A DNA stretch of 64,000 nucleotides from an uncultured Clostridia bacterium (lineage in GTDB: Bacteria > Bacillota > Clostridia > TANB77 > CAG-508), in contig CAKOXK010000001.1 in NCBI GenBank assembly GCA_934130085.1, forward strand, positions 124,001-188,000. Reading direction: 5' to 3'. Made by a program: the position numbers and the translations under genes. The stretch's first letter is position 1, and each line of letters begins with the position of its first letter. Shown in pieces: positions 52,701 to 62,831 of this stretch. Under the pieces are notes generated by a model. The model saw only the letters and a list, made by a program, of their open reading frames with translations, did no database searches and was not told where the DNA came from.

Positions 52701-54242
52701 ATGTTAGCAATTGTGCAAAGTATTTCGTTAAATGGTATAGAAGGTTATAAAGTTCAGGTTCAAGTAGATATTGCAAATGGTCTTCCTGCTTTTGATATTG
52801 TAGGTTTACCTGATGCAAGTATTAGAGAAGCCAAAGAGAGGGTTAGGTCCGCAATAAAAAATACTATTGGAAATGTAATTAATTCAAAGATTACGGTAAA
52901 TTTAGCCCCTGCAAGTGTAAAAAAAGAAGGATCATTTCTTGATTTGCCTATATCGATTGCAATCTTACAGGCAAGTGAGGTTGTTAAAATGAATGATAAT
53001 AATAAAAAGGTTGAAGATATATGTTTTATAGGAGAACTTTCATTAGATGGTAAAATTAATAAGGTTAACGGAGTTTTAGCTATGTGTATTGAAGCTCAAA
53101 AGTTGGGTTTTAAAGAGATTATTGTTCCAGAAGATAATTTAGAAGAAGCATCACTTACTAAAAACATAGTAGTAAAAGGTGCAGCCTCATTAAAATGTGT
53201 GATTCATTATTTGATGAATCAAGAAAATCTAAAAACTATTGATGTAAACATTAATAATATTTTAAACTTAACATCAGGTTTTGATTTTGATTTTTCAGAT
53301 GTTAGTGGGCAAGAAAGTGCGAAAAGAGCATTGGAGATTTCAGCAGCAGGAGGATACAATGTTTGCTTAATAGGTAGTCCAGGGTCAGGAAAAACCATGC
53401 TAGCTAAAAGAATGATTACAATCTTACCTAGAATAAATTATGAAGAAACGTTAGAATTAACTAAAATTTATGGTTTAGCAGGAAAACTAAAGCAAGATGA
53501 ACCAATAATAACTAAAAGGCCATTTAGAATGCCACATCATTCTATAACAAAAGCATCATTAATAGGAGGAGGAATCACGCCGAATATCGGAGAAATTACA
53601 CTTGCAAATAATGGAGTATTATTTCTTGATGAATTTGGAGAATTCAAAAGAGAAATGATTGAACTTTTACGAGGACCAATTGAAGATGAAAAAATTACAA
53701 TTTCCAGGGCAAATTATACAGTAACATTTCCTACGAAATTTATACTAATTATTGCAATGAATCCTTGTCCTTGTGGATATTATGGCTCAAGTATAAAAAG
53801 ATGCACTTGTCAAGAAAGTGCAAGAAAAAGGTACATGGAAAAGCTAAGCGGGCCTATATTAGATAGAATAGATTTACATGTAAAGGTTGACGGGATTGAA
53901 TATAAAAAAGTAAACAACGAAAATAATGAAACATCAGCTGTTATAAGAAAAAGAGTTGAGATGGCAAGAAAAATTCAAAATGATAGATATTTAGATGAAA
54001 CAGAAAAGCAAAATTCATCATTAACAAATATTCAGATAAAAAAATATTGTAAAGTTGATGAGGAAACAAATAAGTTACTTGAAATCTCATTTAATAAACT
54101 TGGCTTAAGTATGAGAGGATACACAAGAATACTAAAAGTAGCAAGAACAATAGCTGATTTAGAGGGATGTAAGAATATATTAAAAAAACATGTAGCTGAG
54201 GCTATAAGTTACAGGGTATTAGATAGAAATAATAAAACATAA
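52701..54242 (+). CDS. comM: ComM/YifB-family AAA+ Mg-chelatase-like helicase
   Basis: A 513-residue protein: N-terminal Lon-like domain (VDIANGLPAFDIVGLPDASIRE, TVNLAPASVKKEGSFLDLPI), AAA+ core (Walker A GSPGSGKTMLAKRM, PHHSITKASLIGGG, LFLDEFGEF), zinc-like cysteines (NPCPCGYYG, CTCQE) and the C-terminal lid (GYTRILKVARTIADLEG). ComM drives branch migration of incoming DNA during transformation. ATG 52701 follows AAGGAGAGG. Next to dprA, supporting a competence role. Confidence 0.93.
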   Translation: MLAIVQSISLNGIEGYKVQVQVDIANGLPAFDIVGLPDASIREAKERVRSAIKNTIGNVINSKITVNLAPASVKKEGSFLDLPISIAILQASEVVKMNDNNKKVEDICFIGELSLDGKINKVNGVLAMCIEAQKLGFKEIIVPEDNLEEASLTKNIVVKGAASLKCVIHYLMNQENLKTIDVNINNILNLTSGFDFDFSDVSGQESAKRALEISAAGGYNVCLIGSPGSGKTMLAKRMITILPRINYEETLELTKIYGLAGKLKQDEPIITKRPFRMPHHSITKASLIGGGITPNIGEITLANNGVLFLDEFGEFKREMIELLRGPIEDEKITISRANYTVTFPTKFILIIAMNPCPCGYYGSSIKRCTCQESARKRYMEKLSGPILDRIDLHVKVDGIEYKKVNNENNETSAVIRKRVEMARKIQNDRYLDETEKQNSSLTNIQIKKYCKVDEETNKLLEISFNKLGLSMRGYTRILKVARTIADLEGCKNILKKHVAEAISYRVLDRNNKT

Positions 54243-54385
54243 AAGATCAATATTATAAATTTTTACTTGAATTTTATTAGAAACTAAATAAAAGAACATT
54301 GTATTAGAAAACAAATAAAAGAAAACAATACTTCAAAAAATAAAAAAGTTCATGATAAAAAATATATAAGGTAAAAAGGAGAACA

Positions 54386-55261
54386 ATGAAGAAAAAAGAA
54401 ATTATAAAATTAATGCCATCAGATATAGCGTATCCGGAAAAATTAAAAAGATATAAAACTTTTCCAAAAGAGCTATATGCAATAGGAAATATAGAGCTTT
54501 TAAATAAATTATCTATAGCAATTGTTGGGACAAGAAATATAAATAATTATGGAATAGTACAAACAGAGAGATTTGCAAGTTATTTATCACAAAAAGGAAT
54601 AACAATTGTAAGTGGATTAGCAAATGGAGTAGACACTGTTGCACACACATATTCAATGGAATATGAGGGTAAAACGATAGCGGTGGTAGCCTCAGGATTT
54701 AATCATATTTTTCCTAAAAACAATGAAATACTCTTTAGAAAAATTATAGAAAACGGAGGGCTAATAATTAGTGAATATAAGCCAGATGAAGATATAAACA
54801 TGTCTAACTTTCATAAAAGAAATAGAATAATAAGCAGATTAGCAGAAGCCACACTAGTAACAGAGGCAGGAATAAAAAGTGGAAGTACGTTAACTGCGCA
54901 CATTACAATGAAAGATAAAAAATTAGTGTTTTGTATTCCAGGTAATATAACAGACGCAGTTTGCAGAGGATGTAATTTATTAATATCCGAAGGTGCAATA
55001 TTGGTTGAATCTCCAAAAGAGATAATAGAATATTTAGAAATAGATGAGAAGCTAATAGATGATTCAAAAATAAAACCAGCATATAAAGAGGTATATCAAT
55101 TAATGAACAAAACTACTCCAATAAGTGTGAATGAAATTTGCCAAATAACCAAGAAAAAAATTCAAGAGGTAAGTGAGATCTTATTGATGCTTGAAACAGA
55201 TGGATTCATACAAGAAAAAGGGTATAACACTTATATAATCGGAGGAAGTGATAAAAATTAA
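54386..55261 (+). CDS. dprA: DNA processing protein DprA
   Basis: A 291-residue protein with the Rossmann-like DprA core (AIVGTRNINNYGIVQTERF, VSGLANGVDTVAHTYSM, VVASGFNHIFPKNN, FHKRNRIISRLAEATLVTEA, KSGSTLTAH) and a C-terminal winged-helix domain. It protects incoming single-stranded DNA and loads RecA. The start ATG 54386 has AAGGAG. It overlaps yraN by 14 bases. Confidence 0.95.
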   Translation: MKKKEIIKLMPSDIAYPEKLKRYKTFPKELYAIGNIELLNKLSIAIVGTRNINNYGIVQTERFASYLSQKGITIVSGLANGVDTVAHTYSMEYEGKTIAVVASGFNHIFPKNNEILFRKIIENGGLIISEYKPDEDINMSNFHKRNRIISRLAEATLVTEAGIKSGSTLTAHITMKDKKLVFCIPGNITDAVCRGCNLLISEGAILVESPKEIIEYLEIDEKLIDDSKIKPAYKEVYQLMNKTTPISVNEICQITKKKIQEVSEILLMLETDGFIQEKGYNTYIIGGSDKN

Positions 55262-55622
55262 TAATAAACAGATTGGAGGGAAGGGAGAAGAAATTGTAGC
55301 CAACTATTTAGTAGGAAACGGTTATTATCTTTTAGAAAGAAATTTCAGATGCAGAATTGGTGAAATTGATATTATAGCATTTGACAAGGAAGAGAAAAAA
55401 ATAGTTTCAATTGAGGTGAAAACAAGAAGAAGTATTAAATATGGCTTGCCAAGAGAAGCGGTAGATAAAAGGAAGCAGAAACACATAATTTCTGCAACTA
55501 AATATTATTTGTTGATAAACAAATTAATGAATTATCAAATTAGGTTTGATGTAATTGAAGTATATTTAATCGGAGATATATACAAAATAAACCATATAAA
55601 GAATTGTGATTTTAAAGCATAA
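55248..55622 (+). CDS. yraN: UPF0102/YraN endonuclease-like protein
   Basis: A 124-residue restriction-endonuclease-fold protein: KGEEIVANYLVGNGYYLLER, NFRCRIGEIDIIAFD, SIEVKTRRSIKYG with the E-x-K of a PD-(D/E)xK site. Its function is unsettled; gene order next to dprA is conserved. The GTG at 55248 lies only two bases after GGAGG, so the true start is uncertain; no better one is visible. Confidence 0.9.
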   Translation: MIKINNKQIGGKGEEIVANYLVGNGYYLLERNFRCRIGEIDIIAFDKEEKKIVSIEVKTRRSIKYGLPREAVDKRKQKHIISATKYYLLINKLMNYQIRFDVIEVYLIGDIYKINHIKNCDFKA

Positions 55623-55697
55623 AAATTGCTACAAAAGTTTAAGCTAACGCTATACTAAAGTTATAAATCATTTCATTAATTTATATTTTCATTAATT

Positions 55698-55849
55698 GAC
55701 AAGAATTAATATTATATTGCTTAAAATATCGCGTTAGCGATTAAGTGAGAAAAGAGAGCACGAATGTTTCTTTCTTCCGAAAATCTAGGTTTGTCTAGCG
55801 GAGAAAGAAACATACAAGGCATGAAAAACAATATAATATTAAACTTGTC
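55698..55849. repeat. Intergenic palindromic repeat, copy 8 (diverged, opposite orientation)
   Basis: 152 bp between the convergent ends of yraN and the amylase gene. Outer arms GACAAGAATTAATATTATAT and ATATAATATTAAACTTGTC pair with a small bulge. Inner stem GTTTCTTTCTTC with GAAGAAAGAAAC, as in copy 7; the loop is changed (CGAAAATCTAGGTTTGTCTA). An insertion, GAGAAAAGAGAG, lies in the GC-rich block. Confidence 0.82.
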
Positions 55850-55933
55850 TTATTAAAATCTGTTTTATTAATTTTAGCTTATTTATCTTAGCTTATTTAT
55901 CTTAATTTATTAGTACTGACTTATTAATTTTTT

Positions 55934-57400
55934 TTAAAGATTATACATATTATCTTTTTTGATCCAAACCGAAACGCTTCCTCCATTTGTATAGAAGATT
56001 CCATTGCCGTACTCATCAACATATACACTTTCTTTTACATTGCCAGTGCAATCATACAAGATTGAATTCGCAAGGTTTTTACCAACATTCATTTGCTTTC
56101 CGCCTCCATCTTTATCACTCATAATAACAACTAAGCCAGAGTCTTGATGGTAATAATCACCTTCTCTACACCAACCAATGATGTTTGGGTCATCTAAATA
56201 GTCGGTTTGTTTGCCATAAGCCAAATATTTTCTTACTAAAAGAAATATATCAAGTAATTCCTTCATAGGTGGGATATTTTTTTCTGGAATACCATAATAA
56301 TCTCCATAGAATATACAAGGAATGCCACTTTCTCTAAACATTATCATTGAATAGGCGAGAGGTTTAAACCAAGACTGAATCCAAGAATCTAAAGCTTGAC
56401 CTGGTTCTGTATCATGGTTATCAACGAAAGTTACTGCCTTTGTTGGTCTTCTATCAACTAAAGTATCTTCAAAAATTTGCCTCATGTCATAATTTCCAAA
56501 ACTCTCAGAGGCCTCTTTAAATTTAAAGTGTAGAGGAACATCAAACAAGCTTGTGACCTCAGAGTTAAAATCTAAATAACCTAGAAGTGAATCTATATTA
56601 TTACTAAAATATTCTCCAACCGTATAAAAGTCTCTGTTAAATTCATTTTTGATTTTTCTTAGAAAATCCTTATAAAAAGAGGCACGAATGTGCTTAACAG
56701 CATCTAATCTAAAGCCATCTACATTGGTTTCATTCATGAACCATTTGCCCCAAGAGTTAAGGTCATTTACAACATCGAGATTATTAAAATCAATATCACA
56801 CCCCATTAAGTAATCGTAATTACCACGTTCTTTATCAACTTCATTACTGAAATGCTTTCCATAAAATCTAAACACACCATGTTTATTTTCTTTTAAGTCA
56901 TAATCGATAGAAGTGAAGTGAGACCAGTCAAGTTTAAAATCAGAATATTTATTATTGCGACCAGCAAAATTGAATTTAGTCCATGCAGTTATAGGTCTAT
57001 AATCGCCGATTACCTCATTTCTATTTTCATCATTAACCTCATAGGCAATAATATCTTGAGTTTCATCAGCACCCATTCTATGATTTAAAACTAAGTCTGC
57101 CAAAACATTAATACCTTCTAATTGCAAGGCTTTTACAGCAGCGACGTATTCATCTTTAGTTCCATATTTAGTACGCACAGAGCCTTTTTGATTAAATTCT
57201 CCAATATCATACAAATCATAAACACCATAGCCTGTATCATTAATTCCACCTGCCCCTTTAAAGCAAGGTGGTAACCACATGATGTTAATACCCTTTTGCT
57301 TAAATTTAGGAGCAAGTTTAATAATATTATTCCAAAGATTGCAATCATTAGGTAAATACCATTCAAAATATTGCATCATTGTTTTATTCGTTGATTTCAT
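55934..57400 (-). CDS. Cytoplasmic alpha-amylase (GH13)
   Basis: A 488-residue glycoside hydrolase cleaving alpha-1,4-glucans. No signal peptide, so it acts on internal glycogen or imported maltodextrins. It opens NKTMMQYFEWYLPND, has ADLVLNHRMGADE, the nucleophile in GFRLDAVKH, the acid/base Glu in YTVGEYFSN and FVDNHDTEPGQAL. The layout fits GH13 subfamily 5. ATG 57400 with AGAAAGAGG is preferred over an upstream ATG at 57433. Confidence 0.93.
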   Translation of the reverse strand: MKSTNKTMMQYFEWYLPNDCNLWNNIIKLAPKFKQKGINIMWLPPCFKGAGGINDTGYGVYDLYDIGEFNQKGSVRTKYGTKDEYVAAVKALQLEGINVLADLVLNHRMGADETQDIIAYEVNDENRNEVIGDYRPITAWTKFNFAGRNNKYSDFKLDWSHFTSIDYDLKENKHGVFRFYGKHFSNEVDKERGNYDYLMGCDIDFNNLDVVNDLNSWGKWFMNETNVDGFRLDAVKHIRASFYKDFLRKIKNEFNRDFYTVGEYFSNNIDSLLGYLDFNSEVTSLFDVPLHFKFKEASESFGNYDMRQIFEDTLVDRRPTKAVTFVDNHDTEPGQALDSWIQSWFKPLAYSMIMFRESGIPCIFYGDYYGIPEKNIPPMKELLDIFLLVRKYLAYGKQTDYLDDPNIIGWCREGDYYHQDSGLVVIMSDKDGGGKQMNVGKNLANSILYDCTGNVKESVYVDEYGNGIFYTNGGSVSVWIKKDNMYNL

Positions 57401-57544
57401 AAAAACCTCTTTCTTTTGTAAAACTATGTACATTTAATAATATTTTTTTAAATTATATCATTAATTTTAAAAAAATAATGCAATATTAAAAAAAATATTA
57501 TATAATACAAAAAAATAAATTGTTTTTATACAAGAGAGGAAAGT

Positions 57545-58693
57545 ATGGGCAAGATTAATGAGTTCATTGACTATATCAAGAACTTACAAAGAGAGCAGGT
57601 AATTGAAATGCTAATAGCAATTGTTGTTGTTATTCTTTTCTTTGTAATGGGTTCATTTATAGCGTATGGAATATTAAGAATTTTCTATAAAAAAGATAAC
57701 AGAGAACAAATAAGAGATTCAAAACTATACAAAAATTTGAGAGATTTTATTTATATTACAGGTCTTTATGTAGGATCGAGAATTCTTAGTCTTACAATAG
57801 AACATGATCAATTCATTGCAAAGCTGTATAGAATAGCAATTATCTGGACAGTGGCAAATGTAGTTTGTGGCGTATTTGAAATACAAGAGGCTCTAAATGA
57901 AAAGTTTGAACTTCAAAAAAAGTATTTTAAAAGAAATAGAAAAGACAGATTCATGACAGTAATTGCAAAAGATATTACAAGAATTGTTGTATATATTGCT
58001 GCTTCATACTTAACTTTAAAAGAGTTTAACTATGATTTGGGTGGACTTGCAACTGGTCTTGGAATTGTTGGAGCGGTAGTTGCTTTAGCAGCTCAGGATG
58101 TTGTTAAACAACTAATTGCTGGAGTTGCAATTGTATCTGATAAACCTTTTGAAATGGGTGATTGGATTGAGGCAAATGGGGTTGAAGGTACTGTTGAAGA
58201 AATTTCATGGAGAAGTACTAAAATTAGGAATTTAGAGGATCTGGTTATAACTATTGACAATAACGTTTTATTAGCATCCAATGTTGTTAATTGGGGCAAA
58301 ATACAAAAGAGAGTTTATAAATCTAATATTAGACTTCCACTAGAAACTCCTGAAAGAGACGTTGAAAAAGTAATGAACAGAATAAGATTTATCTTGAAAT
58401 ATAATAATGAGGTTGTAAGAGATTCTATAAGTGTTGAGCTTTTAACAATACAAAATGATGCATTAGAAATTGAAATATATCTTGATTCAACAGTAACTGA
58501 TTTAAATGATTTTAAAGCTTTTTGCAATAAGATTAATTTAACTATTTTGAATATACTAGAAACGCAAGGAATTAATCTATCATATCCGGGACAAAACATA
58601 TATATAAAAGACTATGAGGGTAAAATTGCAGAGAATAAAATAAAACCAGTAAAACTTATAGGAAAGAGCAAAGAAAACAATAAAAACACATAA
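57545..58693 (+). CDS. MscS-family mechanosensitive channel
   Basis: A 382-residue membrane protein with about four membrane segments. The pore-lining helix GLATGLGIVGAVVALAAQDVVKQLIAG has the Gly/Ala pattern of MscS, followed by SDKPFEMGDWIEANGVEGTVEEISWRSTKIR of the beta domain and a C-terminal alpha/beta vestibule domain. It releases solutes on osmotic downshock. RBS GAGAGGAAAG, ATG 57545. Confidence 0.93.
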   Translation: MGKINEFIDYIKNLQREQVIEMLIAIVVVILFFVMGSFIAYGILRIFYKKDNREQIRDSKLYKNLRDFIYITGLYVGSRILSLTIEHDQFIAKLYRIAIIWTVANVVCGVFEIQEALNEKFELQKKYFKRNRKDRFMTVIAKDITRIVVYIAASYLTLKEFNYDLGGLATGLGIVGAVVALAAQDVVKQLIAGVAIVSDKPFEMGDWIEANGVEGTVEEISWRSTKIRNLEDLVITIDNNVLLASNVVNWGKIQKRVYKSNIRLPLETPERDVEKVMNRIRFILKYNNEVVRDSISVELLTIQNDALEIEIYLDSTVTDLNDFKAFCNKINLTILNILETQGINLSYPGQNIYIKDYEGKIAENKIKPVKLIGKSKENNKNT

Positions 58694-58758
58694 AAATAAA
58701 CATTTTATTCACAATATGTTCATTTTATTTGATTAAAATGTAACAGTAGGAGAAACAG

Positions 58759-59436
58759 ATGGATAGTAAATGTATTTTAATAGTTGATGATGAATCAAGA
58801 ATTAGAAAGCTAATAAAAGATTTCTTGATGAAAGATGGATATAAAGCTTTAGAGGCTAAAGATGGAGAAGAAGCATTAGGTATATATAATGAAAATAGTG
58901 AAAAAATTAGTTTAATACTACTTGATGTAATGATGCCAAAACTTGATGGATGGTCTGTTTTAAGACAAATTAGACAGACCTCCAAAGTTCCCATAATAAT
59001 GTTAACTGCAAGAGGTGAAGAACAAGATGAGTTATTTGGATTCGAACTTGGAGTTGATGAATACATATCAAAACCATTTAGTCCAAAACTACTAATGGCA
59101 AGAATTAAAGCCATACTTACAAGAACCGCAAAAGATACTGAAGATGTAAAAGACTATGATGGTATAGTTATTGATTCAGAGGGCAGAACAGTAAGTGTAG
59201 ATGGTAAGCCAATTGAATTAAGTTTAAGGGAGTATGAACTTTTAAAATATTTATTAGATAATGAAAATGTTGCATTATCTAGAGAAAAAATATTAAATAA
59301 TGTATGGAATTATGATTATTATGGTGATTCAAGAACAATTGATAGTCACATTAAAAAGATAAGACATAAACTTGGAAAAAAGGGAAAATATATTAAAACT
59401 ATAAGAGGAGTAGGATATAAATTTGAAACAAAGTAA
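58759..59436 (+). CDS. OmpR-family response regulator
   Basis: A 225-residue two-domain regulator: receiver with acidic pair VDDES, phospho-acceptor Asp in LILLDVMMPKLDG, Thr in MLTARGEE and Lys in YISKPFS; then an OmpR/PhoB winged helix (LSLREYELLKYLLDN, RTIDSHIKKIRHKLG, GVGYKFE). Its partner kinase is 65 bases downstream. A short inverted repeat (AACACTA/TAGTGTT) at 59448-59471 lies between them. The signal is unknown. Confidence 0.95.
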   Translation: MDSKCILIVDDESRIRKLIKDFLMKDGYKALEAKDGEEALGIYNENSEKISLILLDVMMPKLDGWSVLRQIRQTSKVPIIMLTARGEEQDELFGFELGVDEYISKPFSPKLLMARIKAILTRTAKDTEDVKDYDGIVIDSEGRTVSVDGKPIELSLREYELLKYLLDNENVALSREKILNNVWNYDYYGDSRTIDSHIKKIRHKLGKKGKYIKTIRGVGYKFETK

Positions 59437-59500
59437 AAACAATTTGAAACACTAGGTATATGCTTAGTGTTTTATGTGTTTATAATGGAGGTACAAGTAT

Positions 59501-60964
59501 ATGAAGATGAAAGAAAAGGTAAAAACAACGCAGTTTAAGGTATTTATTGTAATGTGTATCTCAACAGTTGCGGTAATTCTTGCACTAATTGTTGTAAATA
59601 ATATTGTGCTTGAGTCATTTTATAAAATATCAAAAGTACAAATTGCAAGAAATGTTAGCAAAAGGATAGGTGAATATTATTCTCAAGGAATGCAATACAA
59701 TTTAAGCTCAGAGCTAAGGCAGATTGAGATAAGAAATAATATTCAAATATTGATACAAGGCAAGGATGATAATATTATTTACGTGGGAAACAAAGATATA
59801 GTAGAAACCGTTAACAAAGTGTTAACGAGTAAAGCAAAAATAAAAAATGGGAGCGACAACATTATTATATATACAGTAGATGATTCTACAACTAATAAAT
59901 ATTTGCTTTTAAAATCTGAAGCTGATAATGGATATTTGGTTTATATAAAAATTCCAATAAATCCAATAAAGGAATCAGTTAGAATATCAAATGAAACCCT
60001 TATTTTACTAGGAGCACTATTAATAGTGATTTCTGCATTTGCTTCATCATATATATCAAGAAGACTTACTGAGCCAATTGTTCAGCTAAACAGAATAACA
60101 AAAAAAATGGCAAACCTTGATTTTAGCGAAAAATATAAAATCATGGATGCAAGTGATGATATGAACACCGTAGGAACAAATATAAATGAGATGTCTGAGA
60201 AGCTTGAGTCAACAATAAAAAGATTGCGCTTAAATAATAATCAACTTGAGAAAGATGTTGAAGAAAAATCTAAAATTGATGATATGAGAAAGCAATTTAT
60301 ATCAGATGTATCACATGAATTAAAAACGCCAATTGGTTTAATTCAAGGATATGCAGAGGGATTACTTGAAAATGTAAATGATGACGAAGAGTCTAGAAAG
60401 TTTTACGCTGAGGTAATCGTAGATGAAGCCAATAAAATGGACAAGATGGTAAAAGAGCTTCTTGAGTTAATGAAACTAGAGTATAAAGAAAGACAGTTCA
60501 AGGATAGAGAATTTGATTTAAATGAGTTGATAAAAGAGGAAATAAGAAGAGAAACTTTAATGATAAAAGAAAAAAACATAACACTAGAATATGACGAAAA
60601 CGAAAAGATAATGGTTAATGCAGATCAAGAATACATAGAACAAGTTGTAAATAATTATATGACAAATGCCATAAAGCATTGTGAAGAAAAAGCTGGAGAA
60701 AAGAAAATAATTATAAGAACAATGAAAACAGGAGAAGATAAGATTAGACTATATGTTTATAATACTGGTGAAAAAATTCCAGAGGATTTTATAAATAAAA
60801 TATGGGGAAGATTTTATAAGATTGATTCATCTAGAAATAGAGAGATTGGTGGAACAGGAATAGGGCTTGCACTTGTGAAAGCGATAATGAATAATTATGG
60901 AAATGAGTATGGTGTTAAGAATATGGAAAATGGGGTTGAATTCTTTGTAGATATTAATAAATAA
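59501..60964 (+). CDS. Sensor histidine kinase
   Basis: A 487-residue membrane kinase: first membrane segment (about 12-33), an extracytoplasmic sensor of about 125 residues, second segment (about 165-185), HAMP (RRLTEPIVQLNRITKKMANLD), coiled coil, HisKA with FISDVSHELKTPIGL (His about 271) and HATPase (NYMTNAIKHCEEKAG, IWGRFYKIDSSRNREIGGTGIGLALV). It is the cognate partner of the regulator upstream. RBS GGAGG. Confidence 0.95.
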   Translation: MKMKEKVKTTQFKVFIVMCISTVAVILALIVVNNIVLESFYKISKVQIARNVSKRIGEYYSQGMQYNLSSELRQIEIRNNIQILIQGKDDNIIYVGNKDIVETVNKVLTSKAKIKNGSDNIIIYTVDDSTTNKYLLLKSEADNGYLVYIKIPINPIKESVRISNETLILLGALLIVISAFASSYISRRLTEPIVQLNRITKKMANLDFSEKYKIMDASDDMNTVGTNINEMSEKLESTIKRLRLNNNQLEKDVEEKSKIDDMRKQFISDVSHELKTPIGLIQGYAEGLLENVNDDEESRKFYAEVIVDEANKMDKMVKELLELMKLEYKERQFKDREFDLNELIKEEIRRETLMIKEKNITLEYDENEKIMVNADQEYIEQVVNNYMTNAIKHCEEKAGEKKIIIRTMKTGEDKIRLYVYNTGEKIPEDFINKIWGRFYKIDSSRNREIGGTGIGLALVKAIMNNYGNEYGVKNMENGVEFFVDINK

Positions 60965-60995
60965 TCTTCATATTTAATGCTGAGTCTAGTGCGGA

Positions 60996-61024
60996 TTGAC
61001 AATAGTAAGTAATCGTTTTATAAT
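60996..61024 (+). promoter_or_regulatory. Consensus promoter of the WG-repeat gene
   Basis: TTGACA (60996-61001), 17 bases, TATAAT (61019-61024). Confidence 0.85.
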
Positions 61025-61053
61025 ATTTATATGTTTATAAAGAGAGAAAGGCA

Positions 61054-61074
61054 ATGAGTTTTCAAGTAAATTAG
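61054..61074 (+). CDS. Possible leader peptide ORF (6 aa)
   Basis: Within the leader of the WG-repeat gene, AGAGAAAGG is followed closely by ATG and a six-codon frame (MSFQVN, stop TAG at 61072). The following gene itself has no clear binding site, so translation may be linked to this mini-frame. It may equally be chance. Confidence 0.3.
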   Translation: MSFQVN

Positions 61075-61094
61075 AAGCTTATTGAAGTAAAAAA

Positions 61095-62831
61095 ATGCAA
61101 AAAAGAAAAAGTTATTTAATATCAATATTTGTCATCATAATTGTTGCAGTACTGGCAATTGTTATTGTGAAGTTTGCTAGCAAAAATGGAAAAATAAAAG
61201 TTGATTCAATAAATCCTGCAGATATTAAATATTTCGTTTTAGAAGAAAATAATAAATATGGAGTAATAAATGCTGAGGGAAATGTAATTATAGATCCAAA
61301 ATACTCAGCATTGCAAATTCCTGATCCAAGAAGAGATGTATTTATAACTTATGAAAGCGAAGATTCTAATGGAAAAGCAATCAACTCAAATAGTAAGAAT
61401 TTGTTAGAAAATTTTCAGGATGTTGAGGCAATTGAAATTAGCCAACTAAGTAGTTATGTGCCTTATGAAAAAAACGTACTAAAATATAAGGAAAACAATA
61501 TGTATGGATTAGTTGACTTTGAAGGTAAAAAAATAACAAACCCTATATATGAGGAAATATCAAGTATTGACTACAAAGAAGGATATTTAAAAGTAAAGCA
61601 AAATGGTTCTTATGGAGTTATTAATGCAAGAGGTGAAAAGATTATAAATTCAGAATATGATAATGTTACAACTGATGGATATTATAATGAAAATACTCTT
61701 TACCAAAAAGCTGGTTTTATTTTAAAAACAAAAACAGATGATGGCTACAGATATGGCTATGCAAACCAAAATGGAAAAATAGTTCTTGATAGTACTTATA
61801 ATAGTTTAGAGAGAATAAATGAACAAGAAGATGATAAAAATGTGTATTTAATATCATCAGTAAATGGTAGATTTGGATTAATAAAAAATAATAAACAAAT
61901 AATTGAGAACGATTATTCAGAAATTGAATTTGATAGAGAAAGCAATTTGCTTATACTAAATAAGAATAATGCGAAAGGAATAGCAAATCTTGATGGAAAA
62001 ATGCTAGTTCCTATTGATTATAATAATATATTAATAGGAGGAACTTACATTAGTGCATACAAAGAAAATCAAAGATTGGTATTTGATTATTCTGGTAACA
62101 AAATTGAAACAAGATTTACAAGTTATAATAAAGTTGACGACAATCATGCAGTAATAATAGATGAAAACAACAATTACAACATCGTGGATAAAAACAACAA
62201 CAAATTATTAAGAGGAGAATATGTTTATATAGAGCATTTCTCAAAAGATCTGTATATTGCAACTCAAGGAAATAGAACAGGCTTAATATCTTCATCAGAA
62301 AGAATATTAATTTCAATGAAATATAGCACTATGCAAAAAATTGAAGGAACAAACTTATTGCAAGCAACAACACCAGATGATGGAAGAGTTGATTTAATCA
62401 ATGAAAACGGTGAAATTACAACAGGAATAAATAACGCAAAAATCACCAAAAAAGATAATTATTTAGTAATGACTTCTAATAATGAAAGAAAGTATTTCGA
62501 TATGAATGGCAAAGAGATAACATATCAGAAAATAGAACCAAACAATAAATTATATGCCTCATATAAAAATGGAAAATGGGGATTTGTTGATGCAAATCAA
62601 AAGGTAGTTGTAGATTATAAATATGATTTTGTAACAGAATTTCAAAATGGAGTTGCTGGATTTAAAATTAACGGATTATGGGGAGTTCTTTCAGATGATG
62701 GAAAAGTACAACTAGAGGCAACATATCAAATAAATTCAAATGATGTAAAATTTTTATCAAAATATTATGAAGTATACAATGGAATAGGAGTTCCAATGTA
62801 TTCAGGAGATAAAGTAGAAAATGAAGATTAG
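61095..62831 (+). CDS. Membrane-anchored WG-repeat protein
   Basis: A 578-residue protein with one N-terminal membrane segment (about 8-28) and an external domain built from roughly ten WG/KWG-type repeats: for example YGVINAEGNVIIDPKYS, YGLVDFEGKKITNPIYEEIS, YGVINARGEKIINSEYDNV and WGFVDANQKVVVDYKYDFV. Such repeats form beta-propeller- or solenoid-like surfaces of unknown ligand. It follows the two-component system but has its own consensus promoter. It overlaps the next gene by 11 bases. Confidence 0.88.
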   Translation: MQKRKSYLISIFVIIIVAVLAIVIVKFASKNGKIKVDSINPADIKYFVLEENNKYGVINAEGNVIIDPKYSALQIPDPRRDVFITYESEDSNGKAINSNSKNLLENFQDVEAIEISQLSSYVPYEKNVLKYKENNMYGLVDFEGKKITNPIYEEISSIDYKEGYLKVKQNGSYGVINARGEKIINSEYDNVTTDGYYNENTLYQKAGFILKTKTDDGYRYGYANQNGKIVLDSTYNSLERINEQEDDKNVYLISSVNGRFGLIKNNKQIIENDYSEIEFDRESNLLILNKNNAKGIANLDGKMLVPIDYNNILIGGTYISAYKENQRLVFDYSGNKIETRFTSYNKVDDNHAVIIDENNNYNIVDKNNNKLLRGEYVYIEHFSKDLYIATQGNRTGLISSSERILISMKYSTMQKIEGTNLLQATTPDDGRVDLINENGEITTGINNAKITKKDNYLVMTSNNERKYFDMNGKEITYQKIEPNNKLYASYKNGKWGFVDANQKVVVDYKYDFVTEFQNGVAGFKINGLWGVLSDDGKVQLEATYQINSNDVKFLSKYYEVYNGIGVPMYSGDKVENED

